DNA of 64,000 bases from positions 4,898,001-4,962,000 of the forward strand of contig JAGYVD010000002.1 of assembly GCA_021209875.1 (NCBI GenBank), written 5' to 3'. Origin of the DNA: Rosellinia necatrix (taxonomy: Eukaryota; Ascomycota; Sordariomycetes; Xylariales; Xylariaceae). Position 1 is the first letter of the stretch, and every line of letters starts with the position of its first letter. The notes beneath the pieces were generated by a model. The model worked only from the letters and a program-made list of their open reading frames with translations, did not search any database and was not told the DNA's origin. The position numbers and the translations under genes were made by a program. Shown here piece by piece: positions 25,562 through 35,898 of the stretch.

Positions 25562-27338
25562 TCAGTAGCCAGCGGGCTCGGGCTTGGCTGGAAATGCTGG
25601 TGCTTTCACATTTTTGGAGCATTGTTGTCTCCAGTCACGCGGAACAAATTTGTCAACGATGGCCTTGAATGCCTCCTACATTCGGTTATATCGATCAGCT
25701 AACCGTCTGTCGGCGTAAGGAGTTGGCCGTTGTCTCATTGGATCCGGGAAAGATGGGAGGTTTTGGTTTCCAAAAAAAAAAAAAAAGAAGCCATTTTGGC
25801 CGAGCTATTCAATCGGCCCGTGACAGGAGGAGATGGAGATATTCACTTACCAGCGTGCAGAAACTCTCATCCCCTTCGAGATGCTTGCCAGGAGCCCGGC
25901 AGCCGGGCACCGTGATGACCTCGTCATTGTACCGTAGGCGCACGTAGTAGCCCTGCAGATTCGCCTTCTCGTGAGGCTCTAGTTCCCCGGTTCGCTTACG
26001 GCCTATGCCCGATGGCGGTGCACCTGGTGTAGCGCGTGCCCCAAACGAAAAGAGCGAGCCAAACCAGCTGGGGCTAGAATCCGAAGCAGCCACCTTTCGA
26101 CTCGTGTCTTCGGCGGGTGGGATGGTGGCTTGTACGGCCTTAGGAGTAGACCCGGCCACTTCGGCTGCAGCGCCACTCTTGCGAAACATTTCAATCGCAA
26201 TGTGGCTCGTAAAGGGGGGCCACTTTCTTCCCTCAAAAGCCCCCAGACTAGCCAACACGCCCCCCAGAGTTGTATCGTGACAACCGCTGAGCCCAAACCG
26301 GATAGGCGTTGTTTCCTTACCGATTTGGAGTCGTTTTTTATTCGCGACTTCGTACTCACCGTCCGCGCTTGAGTGCTCAGCACTACCCACCATTCTGCCA
26401 ACGACGTCACCCAGGAGCCCGCCAACCCCTAATGTTCGGTACTCCTCGCTTTCCTTATAGCCTCCGAACCACTCGTCCACCGCAATTTTGTCAATGATCT
26501 CCCGACCTTTCTGGTCGTAGAATTGTTTTGGAAGTCGTGTGTCCGGGCCTTGGGCGAGCGTCGCGTTAATGGTGTCCATGATCCCACTTAGCCTGGGCCG
26601 GCCATCCACAGCAACCCGGGGCGATCCCGGCGGCATCCACTTCCCGTACAACTTGTTCAGATACGCCATCTCGTCCGTGTCGTTCCAGCGGTCAGCGGCA
26701 CGCTGGGCGAAGGCCCTCGAGAGAGCCGCGAACCTCCGGCAGGCGCCGTCGTTCGGGAACAGGGTCTCCTCGCCGGGCGCGCGGAGCAGGATGGTCGGGG
26801 GCGGGAAGGCCGGCGAGCGGGCGCGCGGCGGGTAGAGGCCGATGAAGGCCTGCTGGAGGGACTCGAGGGCCCGGGGAATGGGGGTCGCGCGGAGGTACAG
26901 CGAATCGGCGTCCTGCAACGTCGCGGGCAGGAAGCCCAGCTGGTCGACGTAGAGCGTCCGCAGGCGGGTGCCGAGGTCGTAGGTGGTCTCCCGGCCGCGG
27001 TCGGTCAGCATGCCCATCTCGCAGATGCCGTCCAGCTCCCCGTTGGGGCCGACGGCCAGCACGGGCCCGTCGTCGGGGCCGAAGCTCTCCAGGCGGCGCC
27101 TCCACTCGAGCGTGGTGAACCGGCCGGCGGCGCGGTCGAGCACGGCGGACCGGAACTGGCGGACGGCGGTGCAGTACGGCCAGAAGGTGGGCAGCCCGGT
27201 GTTCTGGAAGCGGGCCGACACGGGGGTCCGCTCGCCGTGCCGGAGGAGGACCTGGACTAATTGGAGCTCGAGGCCGGGCGGGTACAACGCCCCGAGCTCA
27301 TCTTCGCTGTAGGGGGGGCCGGGGACCAAGGTGGTCAT
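25562..27338 (-). CDS. Histidine acid phosphatase (ACP6-like branch)
   Basis: Phosphomonoesterase of the histidine phosphatase superfamily, branch 2. Two exons on the minus strand: 27338..25851 and 25675..25562, with a 175-bp intron (donor GTAAGTG, acceptor TGTAG), giving 533 residues. The long frame alone runs 9 codons into the intron; the splice restores GDESFCTLEAFKAIVDKF and a Pro-rich end. The nucleophile motif RHGERTP is at residues 33-39 and the proton-donor HD (CHDTT) at about 353. No signal peptide is visible, so it is probably intracellular, like lysophosphatidic-acid phosphatase ACP6 and unlike secreted phytases; substrate unknown. The start was moved to the first true ATG; a GTG lies two codons upstream. 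The 5' two-fifths (26600-27338) is far more GC-rich than the rest. Confidence 0.87.
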
Positions 27339-27425
27339 TGTCACGGCAGGCTGTTGAGGTCGGCCGGCCGGCGGCTATCTGGCGGCAGGGACACCGGCGA
27401 TGGCAAGTACTGTACTTAATCAGCG

Positions 27426-27458
27426 CCACAGCGCAGCACAGCACAGCACAGCACAGCG
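27426..27458. repeat. (CACAG)n microsatellite
   Basis: Five near-perfect CACAG/CGCAG pentamers about 90 bp upstream of the phosphatase start codon. Confidence 0.8.
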
Positions 27459-27584
27459 CGGCACACGGGGGTCGAGGGTTGGTGTGTGTGTCCGGAAGAC
27501 AACCCAATAGAGAGACAGGTGAAGCTGGCAGATAGACGTAAGGAATAGGCAGGCACTGGGAGAAAATAGTGGTTTTTAAGTCAT

Positions 27585-27735
27585 CTACCTACCTACCTAC
27601 CTACCACCCTGCCTGCCTAGGTACTTAGGTACCTAGATAGATAGAACTTAGATAGAGATAGGTAGGTGGGTTAGCTAAGTATGCTCCTATATCTACCTAC
27701 CTGGTCGGTATGTGCGTAGTGTAATACCTACCTTC
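27585..27735. repeat. CCTA/TAGG microsatellite patch
   Basis: Starts with five CTAC units and is followed by TAGG-type units in the opposite orientation. Located upstream of the phosphatase gene. Confidence 0.8.
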
Positions 27736-28429
27736 CACCCACCCGGGTACCTATTTGCTACAGTAGCTTCTAAAGCGTAGAGGTACCACCACCATACCTA
27801 TGGTGTGAGGTTATTGGACAAGGTTCGTTGGTTATGTAGGTACGTACCAGATAGGTTATAAACTACCTGAATCCCCCCAAGTCCGTCTGTGCTATGCCAC
27901 CCCCGGAAAGGTAGCATACTCCACATACCGTGCCTCGCTAAATGCGACATCGCAAAGTCCTGGTCGGAACGCGGGATGCTTCGATAGCGGCAGGGCAGAG
28001 CTGGGGGTAGGTAGGTTAGGTAGGTTAGGTAGGCGGTAAGCACGTTGGCAGGTAAGTCGGGACTGGCTAAGGACAAGCTTCGTGACGGAATCGATTGCTC
28101 GGGGTCGGGTGGATACCCCGATGGACGGACTACCCACGGTGTGTCATACCGTTGGGAAATAAACCCCATGTTGATCGTGGGTGGCCCCTCCCCCTGTTAA
28201 GTGGACACCCGGCCCCGCCCCATGGTTTCAATTGGATGGGGATCGATAAGACGACGATAAAGAATTGGTAGGGGTTGCAGCCAGGGCGAGAGAGGTAGAC
28301 GAGGTCTGGTCAATGTCTAAAGTCCGTCTCGTTGTTCCCCGGAGCTCCTTACTGCGGCAAAGTCACCCCTCCCCCTCCGCCGCTCACCACCGGCATGCAA
28401 TAGATTGGCCCGCAGTCATAGCGCATGTT

Positions 28430-31120
28430 ATGAGGGGCTCGAACCCTGTCTGCCTGCTCTGTCGCCTGCAAGTCGGCAAGGCGATAGGCAAGACACGCTC
28501 TGTGCAATGGCAGACCCAACCCGCGCGCATTTCGACCACGCCTCGAAGACATGATGGGGCCGCTGCCGGCAGAGCAGCGACGGATGAATGTGCTAGTCCC
28601 GAGACGGCTTCCGACCCCTCGATATCGCCGCCGTACCTCCGGAAGATCCTACTCGACGGACACGGCCGCAAGTCGAATGTGCCGGCATCGAGGACCAGGA
28701 TAACCAGGGAACAGCCCTCTACACAGGTGGATGCGCTCTTCCAGCAGATAATCCAAGAGCAAGAAGACCTCGAGAACGCCGCAGGCCTGGCCTCGGCGCA
28801 CGAGAGCCCGTCGGTTAATCTTTCCCTCGTCAAGGCCATCGCAAACCTTCAGGATATGATAGACGGAAACACACCGGTGGCAGATGCCTACTCATATTTC
28901 CAATCCGAAATCAGTCCCACGATCCAAACCCCCGGTATCCATGTGCCTCAAGCCTACGACAAAGTCAAATTCGCAATGCTAAACAAGCTTGCCACGGCTA
29001 AAAAAAACAACATCGTCTCCCGGGAGCTGCCGGCTGTCGCGGATATCTATCGAATATATGCGGAAGCTGGCGAATTAAAGCCAAAACAATGGGTTTCGGT
29101 CGTAGGCAAACTGGTTACATCCATCATCAAAATAGATCTTTCGGTCGAGACACTGCCCCCCGTGGTACGTGAGAGACAGCGTGTCTTGCGAGAAGCCATG
29201 ATAGCAGATCTCGTTGAGTCATGGAAAGTCCTATCTTTACCACGGCCGGCTATAGCACAAACGGGCGAGAGCGAATTGACCGACGGCTTCTGGTTCCCAA
29301 GGCTGGATAAATTCTCGCTGGCAAAATTTGCCAAGAAGGGTAATTTTGCTACCGCGTTCAGTACCCTCTTTCCACAATACCCGCGTAATCAACTTGGTTC
29401 TCCTGTCGCTGTATTGGCTATAGCCACATTTGCCCTGATGCATGACGGCCAGCGTTGCCCGGTTAATACTAGACGAAAAGCTGCACGGTTTGTATCGAAG
29501 GTGGCGGATTTGATCAAATATGTTAATTATAATGACAAGGCTCTCCAAAGGGGCATCCAGACCACATTTCCTGCTCTAGAACCGTATATAATGGGGCTTT
29601 GGCCGAAAATTACGGCGCACTTAAGACAAAACTATGCATCTGACGACGAAGGATCTACCGAGACCTACAAGATCTCTCTACCGAGCGACGACAAATCGAC
29701 CACCCCCCCCTTCGATGCCGATTCAATTGGACGGCGTCTTAGTCGGTTACATGGACTTGGAAACCAAAGAGAGCTAAATGAACTTTGGGAGGAATTTGTT
29801 GGTTCCGAAGAGACTATTTCAGCGGAAAGGGCCGCTCATATTCGAGAGTGTGCTCACATCATCGATTCTTTCATCAAAATACGCATGACGTACAATCAAC
29901 CCGACAAGGCTATAATTACATGGAATGTACTCGGCAAAGTTGGGCTCAAACCAAGTCTAAGAACCTGGAACTTGATGCTTGACGGTCTTCGGAAAGCAGG
30001 CAATATTAATGGGATCAAGAACATCTGGGCTAAGCTCGCCAAATCCGGCATTCAGCTTGATACCGCGATATGGACAACGCGCATTGCCGGCTTGGTCGAC
30101 TGTGGCGATTTCGAGGGTGGCCTGCACGCGTTGGAGGAAATGGCCAGGTTGGTGGAAAACGATACGAGCGGGACTGCTGTGCCACTGACCATAGAACCGA
30201 TTAACGCTGCTCTAACGGGGTTGATTCATCGTAGACAACATGGCGCTGCGGAAAAGCTACTGGCTTGGGCTGGTAGGAAAGGCATTCACCCAGATACTTT
30301 TACCTTCAACACCATGTTGCGCGTTCTGATCCGTGACAAAAACCGCAGCAAAGACGTTCAGAACCTATTCGCTACTATGCAGGCGGAAGGCGTACAAGCT
30401 AACGAGGCGACATTTACCATTGTCCTCGACGCTTCCTTCTCAAAAGAAGATACACTGTCTCCTAAAGAGCAGACCCGAATAGTTGCCGAAGTGGCTTCTA
30501 CGATGGAAGCTGCTGGGCTGGAGCTCAACATGAAAACCTATGGCAAGATGATTTATCTCCTTCTATACTCAAACGCCAGAGCCGCCGCCATGGCTGTCGT
30601 TCATCATCTGTACAGTCAGAACCTAGAGCTCTCGCCCCATATTTACACAATGCTTATTGAGAACTGTTTCGCACAAACCCCGCCGGCCCTCGACTCGGTG
30701 CATTTGATCGTACAACGCCGGCGACACGTCGATTTTGATGACATGGATCACATCTTTTATGAGCGCGTCATCCGGGGCTACGCACAAGCGAACGAAGCCC
30801 GGGCGGCGCTTGACGTTTACAAACATGTTTCCAACGCTGGCGGCATCGTGGCACTGGGAGCGTTAGATGACCTGTTGCGCGCCTTGCTGCGCCAGAATCA
30901 TCTTGAGGGCGCTAGAGAGCTAGTCAATCGCGAGAAGAAGCGATTCGAGAGTCTGCATCCGGATTCGGAAAACCATACTCCCTATTGGAATCACCAGTTC
31001 TGGCAACTGGCTTCCAGCTATAAACTACTAGATTTCCCGCTGCCTATATTCGGTAGGCCCGGTACATTAGTGGAGCGAGGACAAACGACGGCGGCCAACG
31101 ATGATGCTACACCGTCGTAG
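28430..31120 (+). CDS. Mitochondrial pentatricopeptide-repeat (PPR) protein
   Basis: Predicted 896-residue organelle RNA-binding protein. The ATG at 28430 is preferred: it starts MRGSNPVCLLCRLQ, then a basic, hydroxylated, acid-free stretch to about residue 40 ending STTPRR, typical of a mitochondrial targeting peptide. An upstream in-frame ATG at 28313 would bury it. The C-terminal half carries PPR-like helical pairs, e.g. PSLRTWNLMLDGLRKAGNI, LDTAIWTTRIAGLVDCGDF and HPDTFTFNTMLRVLIRDKN, each with the X-T-X-N-X-M/L pattern of about 35-residue spacing. PPR proteins bind single-stranded RNA and act in mitochondrial mRNA stability or translation; which transcript is served cannot be told. Candidate relatives (Cya-5/Pet309 or others) were not distinguishable. 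No intron is needed. Confidence 0.85.
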   Translation: MRGSNPVCLLCRLQVGKAIGKTRSVQWQTQPARISTTPRRHDGAAAGRAATDECASPETASDPSISPPYLRKILLDGHGRKSNVPASRTRITREQPSTQVDALFQQIIQEQEDLENAAGLASAHESPSVNLSLVKAIANLQDMIDGNTPVADAYSYFQSEISPTIQTPGIHVPQAYDKVKFAMLNKLATAKKNNIVSRELPAVADIYRIYAEAGELKPKQWVSVVGKLVTSIIKIDLSVETLPPVVRERQRVLREAMIADLVESWKVLSLPRPAIAQTGESELTDGFWFPRLDKFSLAKFAKKGNFATAFSTLFPQYPRNQLGSPVAVLAIATFALMHDGQRCPVNTRRKAARFVSKVADLIKYVNYNDKALQRGIQTTFPALEPYIMGLWPKITAHLRQNYASDDEGSTETYKISLPSDDKSTTPPFDADSIGRRLSRLHGLGNQRELNELWEEFVGSEETISAERAAHIRECAHIIDSFIKIRMTYNQPDKAIITWNVLGKVGLKPSLRTWNLMLDGLRKAGNINGIKNIWAKLAKSGIQLDTAIWTTRIAGLVDCGDFEGGLHALEEMARLVENDTSGTAVPLTIEPINAALTGLIHRRQHGAAEKLLAWAGRKGIHPDTFTFNTMLRVLIRDKNRSKDVQNLFATMQAEGVQANEATFTIVLDASFSKEDTLSPKEQTRIVAEVASTMEAAGLELNMKTYGKMIYLLLYSNARAAAMAVVHHLYSQNLELSPHIYTMLIENCFAQTPPALDSVHLIVQRRRHVDFDDMDHIFYERVIRGYAQANEARAALDVYKHVSNAGGIVALGALDDLLRALLRQNHLEGARELVNREKKRFESLHPDSENHTPYWNHQFWQLASSYKLLDFPLPIFGRPGTLVERGQTTAANDDATPS

Positions 31121-31629
31121 TCCCCCCCATGCTTGAAAGAAGGATATCATGTCGGTGGACCAAGATATCGTCGCGATTGCAGTGTAGAATAGTATATACA
31201 AATAAATGCACAGGCATGGCTTGCATAGTATGCAAGCAGTACATACCGCTCAGCAGCTCAAATTTCTTGCAATAAAAACGATTGCATGTTTTGCACATGT
31301 CCATCGGTATCAAGAGTATCCCCCCTCTTGTCGCCCCAAGCCCACCAAATGTCTGTTTGTGCCAACCTTCAAACGCCGGGGGAGGGAAAGGGGTGGGAAG
31401 AGGGGAAGGGGGTGAAAACGCCAAACTCCTGGTTTATTCTCTGTCAAAGAAGCGCTCCTCCTTCTCTGTTCGCGTTTCAACACGAGACCTCTTGTTATTA
31501 TTCATTCATCAAGTCGTATGATCTAAGAGTAGAGGGGGAAAAGGGGCAGTAGTAAAGGGGTTGGGCGGGGGTTCTTCCTGCCGTGACCCGAAATCTGTAT
31601 GGCTTCTTTTTTTGTGATCCTCGAAGGTT
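31121..31629. other. Convergent intergenic spacer
   Basis: About 0.5 kb between the PPR gene and MTW1 ends. It must hold both 3' UTRs. A G-rich GGGAGGGAAAGGGGTGGG-like run lies near 31378-31412; no gene is seen. Confidence 0.6.
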
Positions 31630-33110
31630 TCATGACTCGTCCATCCTATCTCCCTCGTCTTCTTCGTGTTCGTGTTGTTGTTTCTGCAGTTTAGCAAGCG
31701 CCGCCGACGATGACGATGATGACGACGCGCCGCCGCCGCCGCCGCCCACAGGAGCGCCAGGGTTATCGCCGTTGCCGCCGAGCGCGGCAGCGAGGCCCTC
31801 GAGGCCCTCGACCTCGCCGCGCGCCAGGCTGCGGCCGGGCCCCTGCCACTCGCCGTCGCGGACCTCACCGTGGCGGCCGAGCTCGAGGCCGTGGACGGTC
31901 TCGAGGTGGCGACGGGTGGCCGTCTCGACGTATTCGACGCGCTCCCTCCTCCAGGCGGCGCCGGAGCCGGCTCCCGTGCCTGCCATTGCTGCTCCCTCGT
32001 CCCCGGCGACGGTCTTCTTCTTGAGGTCCGGCGTCAGGGTGCCGAGGGCCGCGGACAGGGCGCGGAGGGCCTGCATCTGCGACAGCGTGAAGGCGGCCGT
32101 GGTGGCGAGCGGAGAGGCGGCGCCGCCGCCCGAGGAGGCGAGGTCGCCCTTCTGGTGCAGGAAGGCGAACGGGCTCTTCTTCCTCTTCTCTCTATCGGCG
32201 TCGGCGTCGTCGTCATGGTTGCCGCTAGCGCTAGGGCCGTCTCTCGGCGCGGGACTGCGGTGCGAGGGCGAGACGCTCTCCGTCTTCACGCGCGGCGCGG
32301 CCGAGGCCGGGTCCCCGACGAGGCGGCGCAGGTCCTCGAGGAGGGCCTCGTTGCGCGCGCGCTCGGCCGTCAGCAGGGCGTTGAGGCGCATGGACTCGCG
32401 GAGGCGGCGGCGGAGGGCCGTGACGGACTCGATCGTCGGCGCGTCAGCTCTCGCGGCGGCGGCGGCGGCGGCGGCGGTAGAGGAGGAGGAAGGGCGGTCT
32501 CGATTCGCGGAGGAGGAGGAGCGGGCAGCGGAGAAGTCTAGGCCGTCGTAGTGCGAGAGGCGGATCCAATTGCAGAGCTCCGGGGGGCGGATGGTGAAGA
32601 TGTTGCGCAGCACGTAGAGCTCGAACTTGTCGAAGTTGCGGTCGATGCTGGCGCAGAGGAGCGTCTCGAGCTGGTGCGTGCCGGACTCGACCTCGTCCTT
32701 GGCCCGCTCGGCGGGGGTTCGGGTGGCGTCCGCTGCGGCGGCGGCGGCGGTGATGGCATCCTGCCGCTGCGACCGTGGCGGCTTGAAGCCGAGCGCGGCG
32801 GGCGGCGCGTTTAGGAGACCCTGCTCGACGCTGTTCAGAGCGCGCTCGGCGAGGACGTTGACGCTGTTGATTATGTCGTCGATCAGGCTCTGTATGTCCG
32901 TGGCGTGGTTTGTTAGTCGTTGCGCGCGCGCGGGGGGGAACGAGGGGACGAGGGGACGAGGGGACGAGGGGACGAGGACGGGGAAGAAAGGACGAGGAAG
33001 GGGAAGAGAAGAGAGGACGAGTTGGGCGTTTTGGAGAGACACTAACAACCGGGGGGATACCCAAAGTGCTCTGTCAAGAGCTCGGTTTCTGAATTGGTAG
33101 ACGTCGTCAT
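31630..33110 (-). CDS. MTW1: Kinetochore protein Mtw1/Mis12, with an apparent 1-nt frame break in exon 1
   Basis: MIND/Mis12-complex subunit that links inner kinetochore to the Ndc80 complex; essential in yeasts. Exon 1 is 33110..33047 (MTTSTNSETELLTEHFGYPP) and exon 2 is 32889..31630; about 440 residues if the frame is mended. The intron has donor GTTAGT, a CTAAC branch and acceptor ACAG. Family text expects GYPP followed by V/I-S-L-x-DDIIN; exon 2 starts SLIDDIIN. The frames agree only if the run of six G at 33051-33056 (C on the coding strand) is read as five. Conserved helix text GTHQLETLLCASIDRNFDKFEL and NWIRLSHYDGLDF follows. The C-terminal third is low complexity (Ala, Ser, Gly runs) and very GC-rich. 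Identity is strong; whether the extra base is real is open. Confidence 0.85.
32890..33046 (-). other. MTW1 intron with internal 8-bp tandem array
   Basis: 157-bp intron. On the plus strand, four and a half copies of CGAGGGGA lie at about 32940-32977, next to a CG-repeat (GCGCGCGCG) near 32921-32931. The rest is purine-rich. Confidence 0.7.
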
Positions 33111-33739
33111 GGCGCATGATCTCGGAGCCTCTGCGTCTTCCGGCCGTCGATCAACCGGGCTTGGTCCTGGATTCGAGAAACGCGTCGCGACCGGCCAACC
33201 GACAATTGTCTTGATGGATTGAAAGTCAATATTTAGTTTAGCCCTGGAGGGGCTACCCCGGCAGCCGCCTTTGGCGGGTACCTAGGTAGGTGCCTTATCC
33301 CTCTGCCTGTGTTTTCGCCACTAGTACATAAAAAGTGGACCAACGGGGCTTGGGTAGGTAGGTACCTCAAGGTCTGGTACACTCTCCGCCTGGACTAGGA
33401 AAGCAGTGCATAGATCGGGTTATTCCGTGTCACGTTTTGTTTGCGCTATACAGAAATAAGTAGGTACCTATACTGTCGTTTTACCCAAGTCGGTCTGTTA
33501 ATGGCTTAGCTGAGTGTACGTCATTCCATAACAGGAAATAGAGATATTGCTGCAATGATGGGCATCCAGATAAGAACCATAAGACCCGGGGAAAAGGGAT
33601 AAACGGCAATATCCAATCAACTATCCACCGTTTCGAATCAACCAAGGACCAACCACTCCTCCAATTTGAATAGTATTCTCCGCCTGGAGGCTACATATGC
33701 ATTGTGGTCGTGGCCCGCTGATGCTCTAGTATAATCAGG
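33111..33739. other. Divergent promoter region of MTW1 and the proline-rich gene
   Basis: About 0.63 kb between divergent starts. Short TAGGTACC and GTAGGTAC patches occur at 33280-33290, 33353-33366 and 33459-33470. No gene is seen. Confidence 0.55.
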
Positions 33740-34748
33740 ATGTCCAGTGGCTGGAAGGACAAGGTCAAGAGTAGCTGGCAACCCGAGAAAGCCAAAAGCG
33801 CACTCAAAAGTCAGGTGGTGCGTTGACAGTCGATGAGCTAGCAACATGAGTCGTGTTCTATGCAACCAACTAACCTTTTCTTCGCTGGCAATAGAAGGGC
33901 CTAGTCGGCCAAGGCGAGACGTCCGCGCCGCGTGAGAGCCACGTCGCCGCCCCGAGATCTACCCTCCGCGACCCGTCCTCCTTTGGGCCGCCACCCAAGC
34001 ACGTAGCCGCCTACGGGCCGGCCGCGCCACAAGGTTCGTCCCGTGCTGCAATACCCGTCCCGGGCCAGACGCAGGATGCCGCACAGTCCTACCGAGCACA
34101 GGCGGCCGAAGAAGAGCCGCCAGCCGAGCCGAGACCGTACCGAGTCGACACGACCGGATTGTCGACATCACATCTTCCTCCACCCCCGACGCGAAGAGGC
34201 GCAGACGGACGAAATGTCCAGTCGCCCCCCCATACACACGCCGACCCCGAAAGCAACGCCCCCAGCAGCGGCGATGACGAAGCCAAAACCACCACCCCCT
34301 TCGCTTCCCCCGCGGCTCCCTCCCCGAAGCGGGAACAGCACCCCGAGCCCAACGTTGGTGGGCGAGCAAGCGGCTATCCCCGGGGCGTCTGAACCAAGGG
34401 GCGATAAGCCGCCTTGGTGCAGCAGGGATCTCGGTACCAGGGCTTGGGATAGAAGGAACCAGAACGCCGCCTCCGCCCGGCGCGCGGCCGTCACCAACAC
34501 GGGCGCCGGGCAACAGCCAGGTGGATGAGTTGCAGGCCCGCTTTGCACGGATGGGCACCGCTTCCCCCCATCAGGCCGGTGACAACAGAATAGTGGCAGA
34601 TGGAACAAAACAACAGCCCGCAATACAAGCTCTGGGTAAGAAGAAGCCACCGCCTCCACCGATACCAAAGAAGCCGAGCCTATCTAGCACAAGAGAGAGC
34701 GACACCCCGCCACCGGTACCGCTAGCTACGAGACCTAGGTTTGATTAG
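33740..34748 (+). pseudogene. Proline-rich cytosolic protein gene with two frame breaks
   Basis: Exon 1 33740..33817 encodes MSSGWKDKVKSSWQPEKAKS and ends at donor GTGCGT; exon 2 starts at 33895 after ATAG. The product resembles a fungal proline-rich family with an N-terminal GWKDKVK helix, a central DPSSFGPPPKH and PYRVDTTGL block, polyproline PPPPSLPPRLPPR (SH3-ligand type), a NQGAISRLG / GISVPGLGI block, an ELQARFARMG block and a terminal GKKKPPPPPIPKKP. These blocks lie in three successive frames. They join only if one surplus base is dropped in the C7 run at 34225-34231 and one in the C4G4 run at 34378-34385; otherwise the first frame stops near 34392. Mended length would be about 309 residues, shorter than relatives I recall. 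It is either a decayed gene or carries assembly errors. Function unknown; actin-patch or endocytic roles are only a guess from polyproline. Confidence 0.6.
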
Positions 34749-35076
34749 TTGCCCAAAGTTTTATATGCATATCGCAAAGTCAATCTGCCACGCCCAGCCT
34801 CAACCGGGAGAACCCCCATACTCTACATTGCGAGCAATCAGTTGGGGTGAATGATGTGAGTTCAAGGTCAAATCCAAGAGTAGAAACAGCGAGTTATTAG
34901 GCATTCCCGCCGTCGGAACACGAGTGTATTCACTTGATAGAGCACAGTCTATCTATCTAATATGACGCAGCTTGTACGTCTGAATATAGAAAATCAGCAT
35001 CATCTATGTGTTGCATTGATTTTCGTCCTTAGAACGAGGAATGACACCCAACCAGACATCTCTTCCGTAAAACCGC
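34749..35076. other. Convergent intergenic spacer
   Basis: About 0.33 kb of ordinary sequence between the proline-rich gene and TCTP; 3' UTRs are expected here. Nothing else seen. Confidence 0.6.
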
Positions 35077-35898
35077 TCAGACCTTCATCTGCTCAAGGCC
35101 GTGCTTCCAGACAACGACATAAGGGGTAATGCCATCTGCGCGGTAGTTAAGGAGGACAACCCTACAATGGAGAGGTCAGTGCACGCCTATATGCGAAGCG
35201 TCATAGATTCGAGTTAGACGGGGCTGTCTCGTGGTTTCTTACATTCCATCAACATCCATGCTCTCGCCAGTGTAGAATTCCCAGTCCTTGAAGCTACCGA
35301 GTACCTTCTTTGAGAAGCTAGCGGCGCCCTTCTTGAAAGCGTCGATCTCGGACTCAGGGGCGCCCTTAGCCTTGAGATGAGCGAGAACCTTCTTCATATA
35401 GCCTTTACCGTTTTAGTATATTGTTTTAACGCGTCCCGAACGCAAACCATACCTTTGAGATATGACCCATATGCAGCCTTATCGAAGCTAGTGGACTGTA
35501 GACGGAACGAGTGAACGATGTTGTTCACCTTCGTGGCAGTATCCTCAAGGCCCTCCTCGGCCTCCTCGGCAGAAGCATTGGCACCAGTGTCTGCAAGCGC
35601 CCAGGTTAACTGATGCCATCGGCGGACGCGGACGCGGACGCGCCCAAAGCACTGAAGGGGCCGCGACACAACATACCAACACTGACGGCATCAATCTGGA
35701 TCATAGCACAATCCGCTTCGTAGATGACGCCGTCAACCTCCTTGAAGTCGAAGGAATCGGAGAGCAGCTCATCCTTGTATTCGCTGACGGCGTCCTACAA
35801 ACGAAGATCCTGTCAGTTCATTTGTCCTGGTCGTTCCCAGCGCGAGAGTGGGATGCGATAATTGGCCCAGGTGCAAGACAGACCTTGAAAATTATCAT
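35077..35898 (-). CDS. TMA19: Translationally controlled tumor protein homolog (TCTP)
   Basis: Conserved cytosolic protein associated with ribosomes (yeast Tma19). Five exons on the minus strand: 35898..35884, 35794..35677, 35590..35453, 35402..35243 and 35161..35077; 171 residues, the usual TCTP length. Exon 1 is only 15 nt (MIIFK). All junctions restore family text: [18 protein letters not shown], then VSVDTGANAS, then [10 protein letters not shown], then MDVDGMVVLLNYR, ending [10 protein letters not shown]. The flexible acidic loop (EEAEEGLED) and the helical hairpin ([13 protein letters not shown]) are both present. Splice sites are GTCTGT, GTATGT, GTATGG and GTAAGA donors with YAG or AAG acceptors. 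Highly expressed in other organisms; nothing here shows regulation. Confidence 0.95.

Larger units (their letters stand above)
27339..28429. other. Divergent promoter region with CCTA/TAGG repeats
   Basis: About 1.1 kb between the divergently transcribed phosphatase and PPR genes. It holds a CACAG pentamer run near 27427-27456, TAGG/CCTA patches at 27585-27735 and a GGTAGGTTA run near 28009-28032. No gene is seen. Confidence 0.6.

Noticed and set aside
26692..27105. 137-residue Arg/Pro-rich frame on the minus strand
   Set aside because: Shadow of the GC-rich 5' part of the histidine phosphatase gene in another frame.
28430..28510. B-box-like GGGTTCGAGCCC on the minus strand
   Set aside because: It lies in the PPR coding start; the neighbouring bases do not fold as a tRNA.
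31583..32551. 322-residue open frame on + opposite MTW1
   Set aside because: It is a GC-rich shadow of MTW1 exon 2 with Arg/Ser/Pro/Asp runs and no domain; the minus strand has the conserved text.
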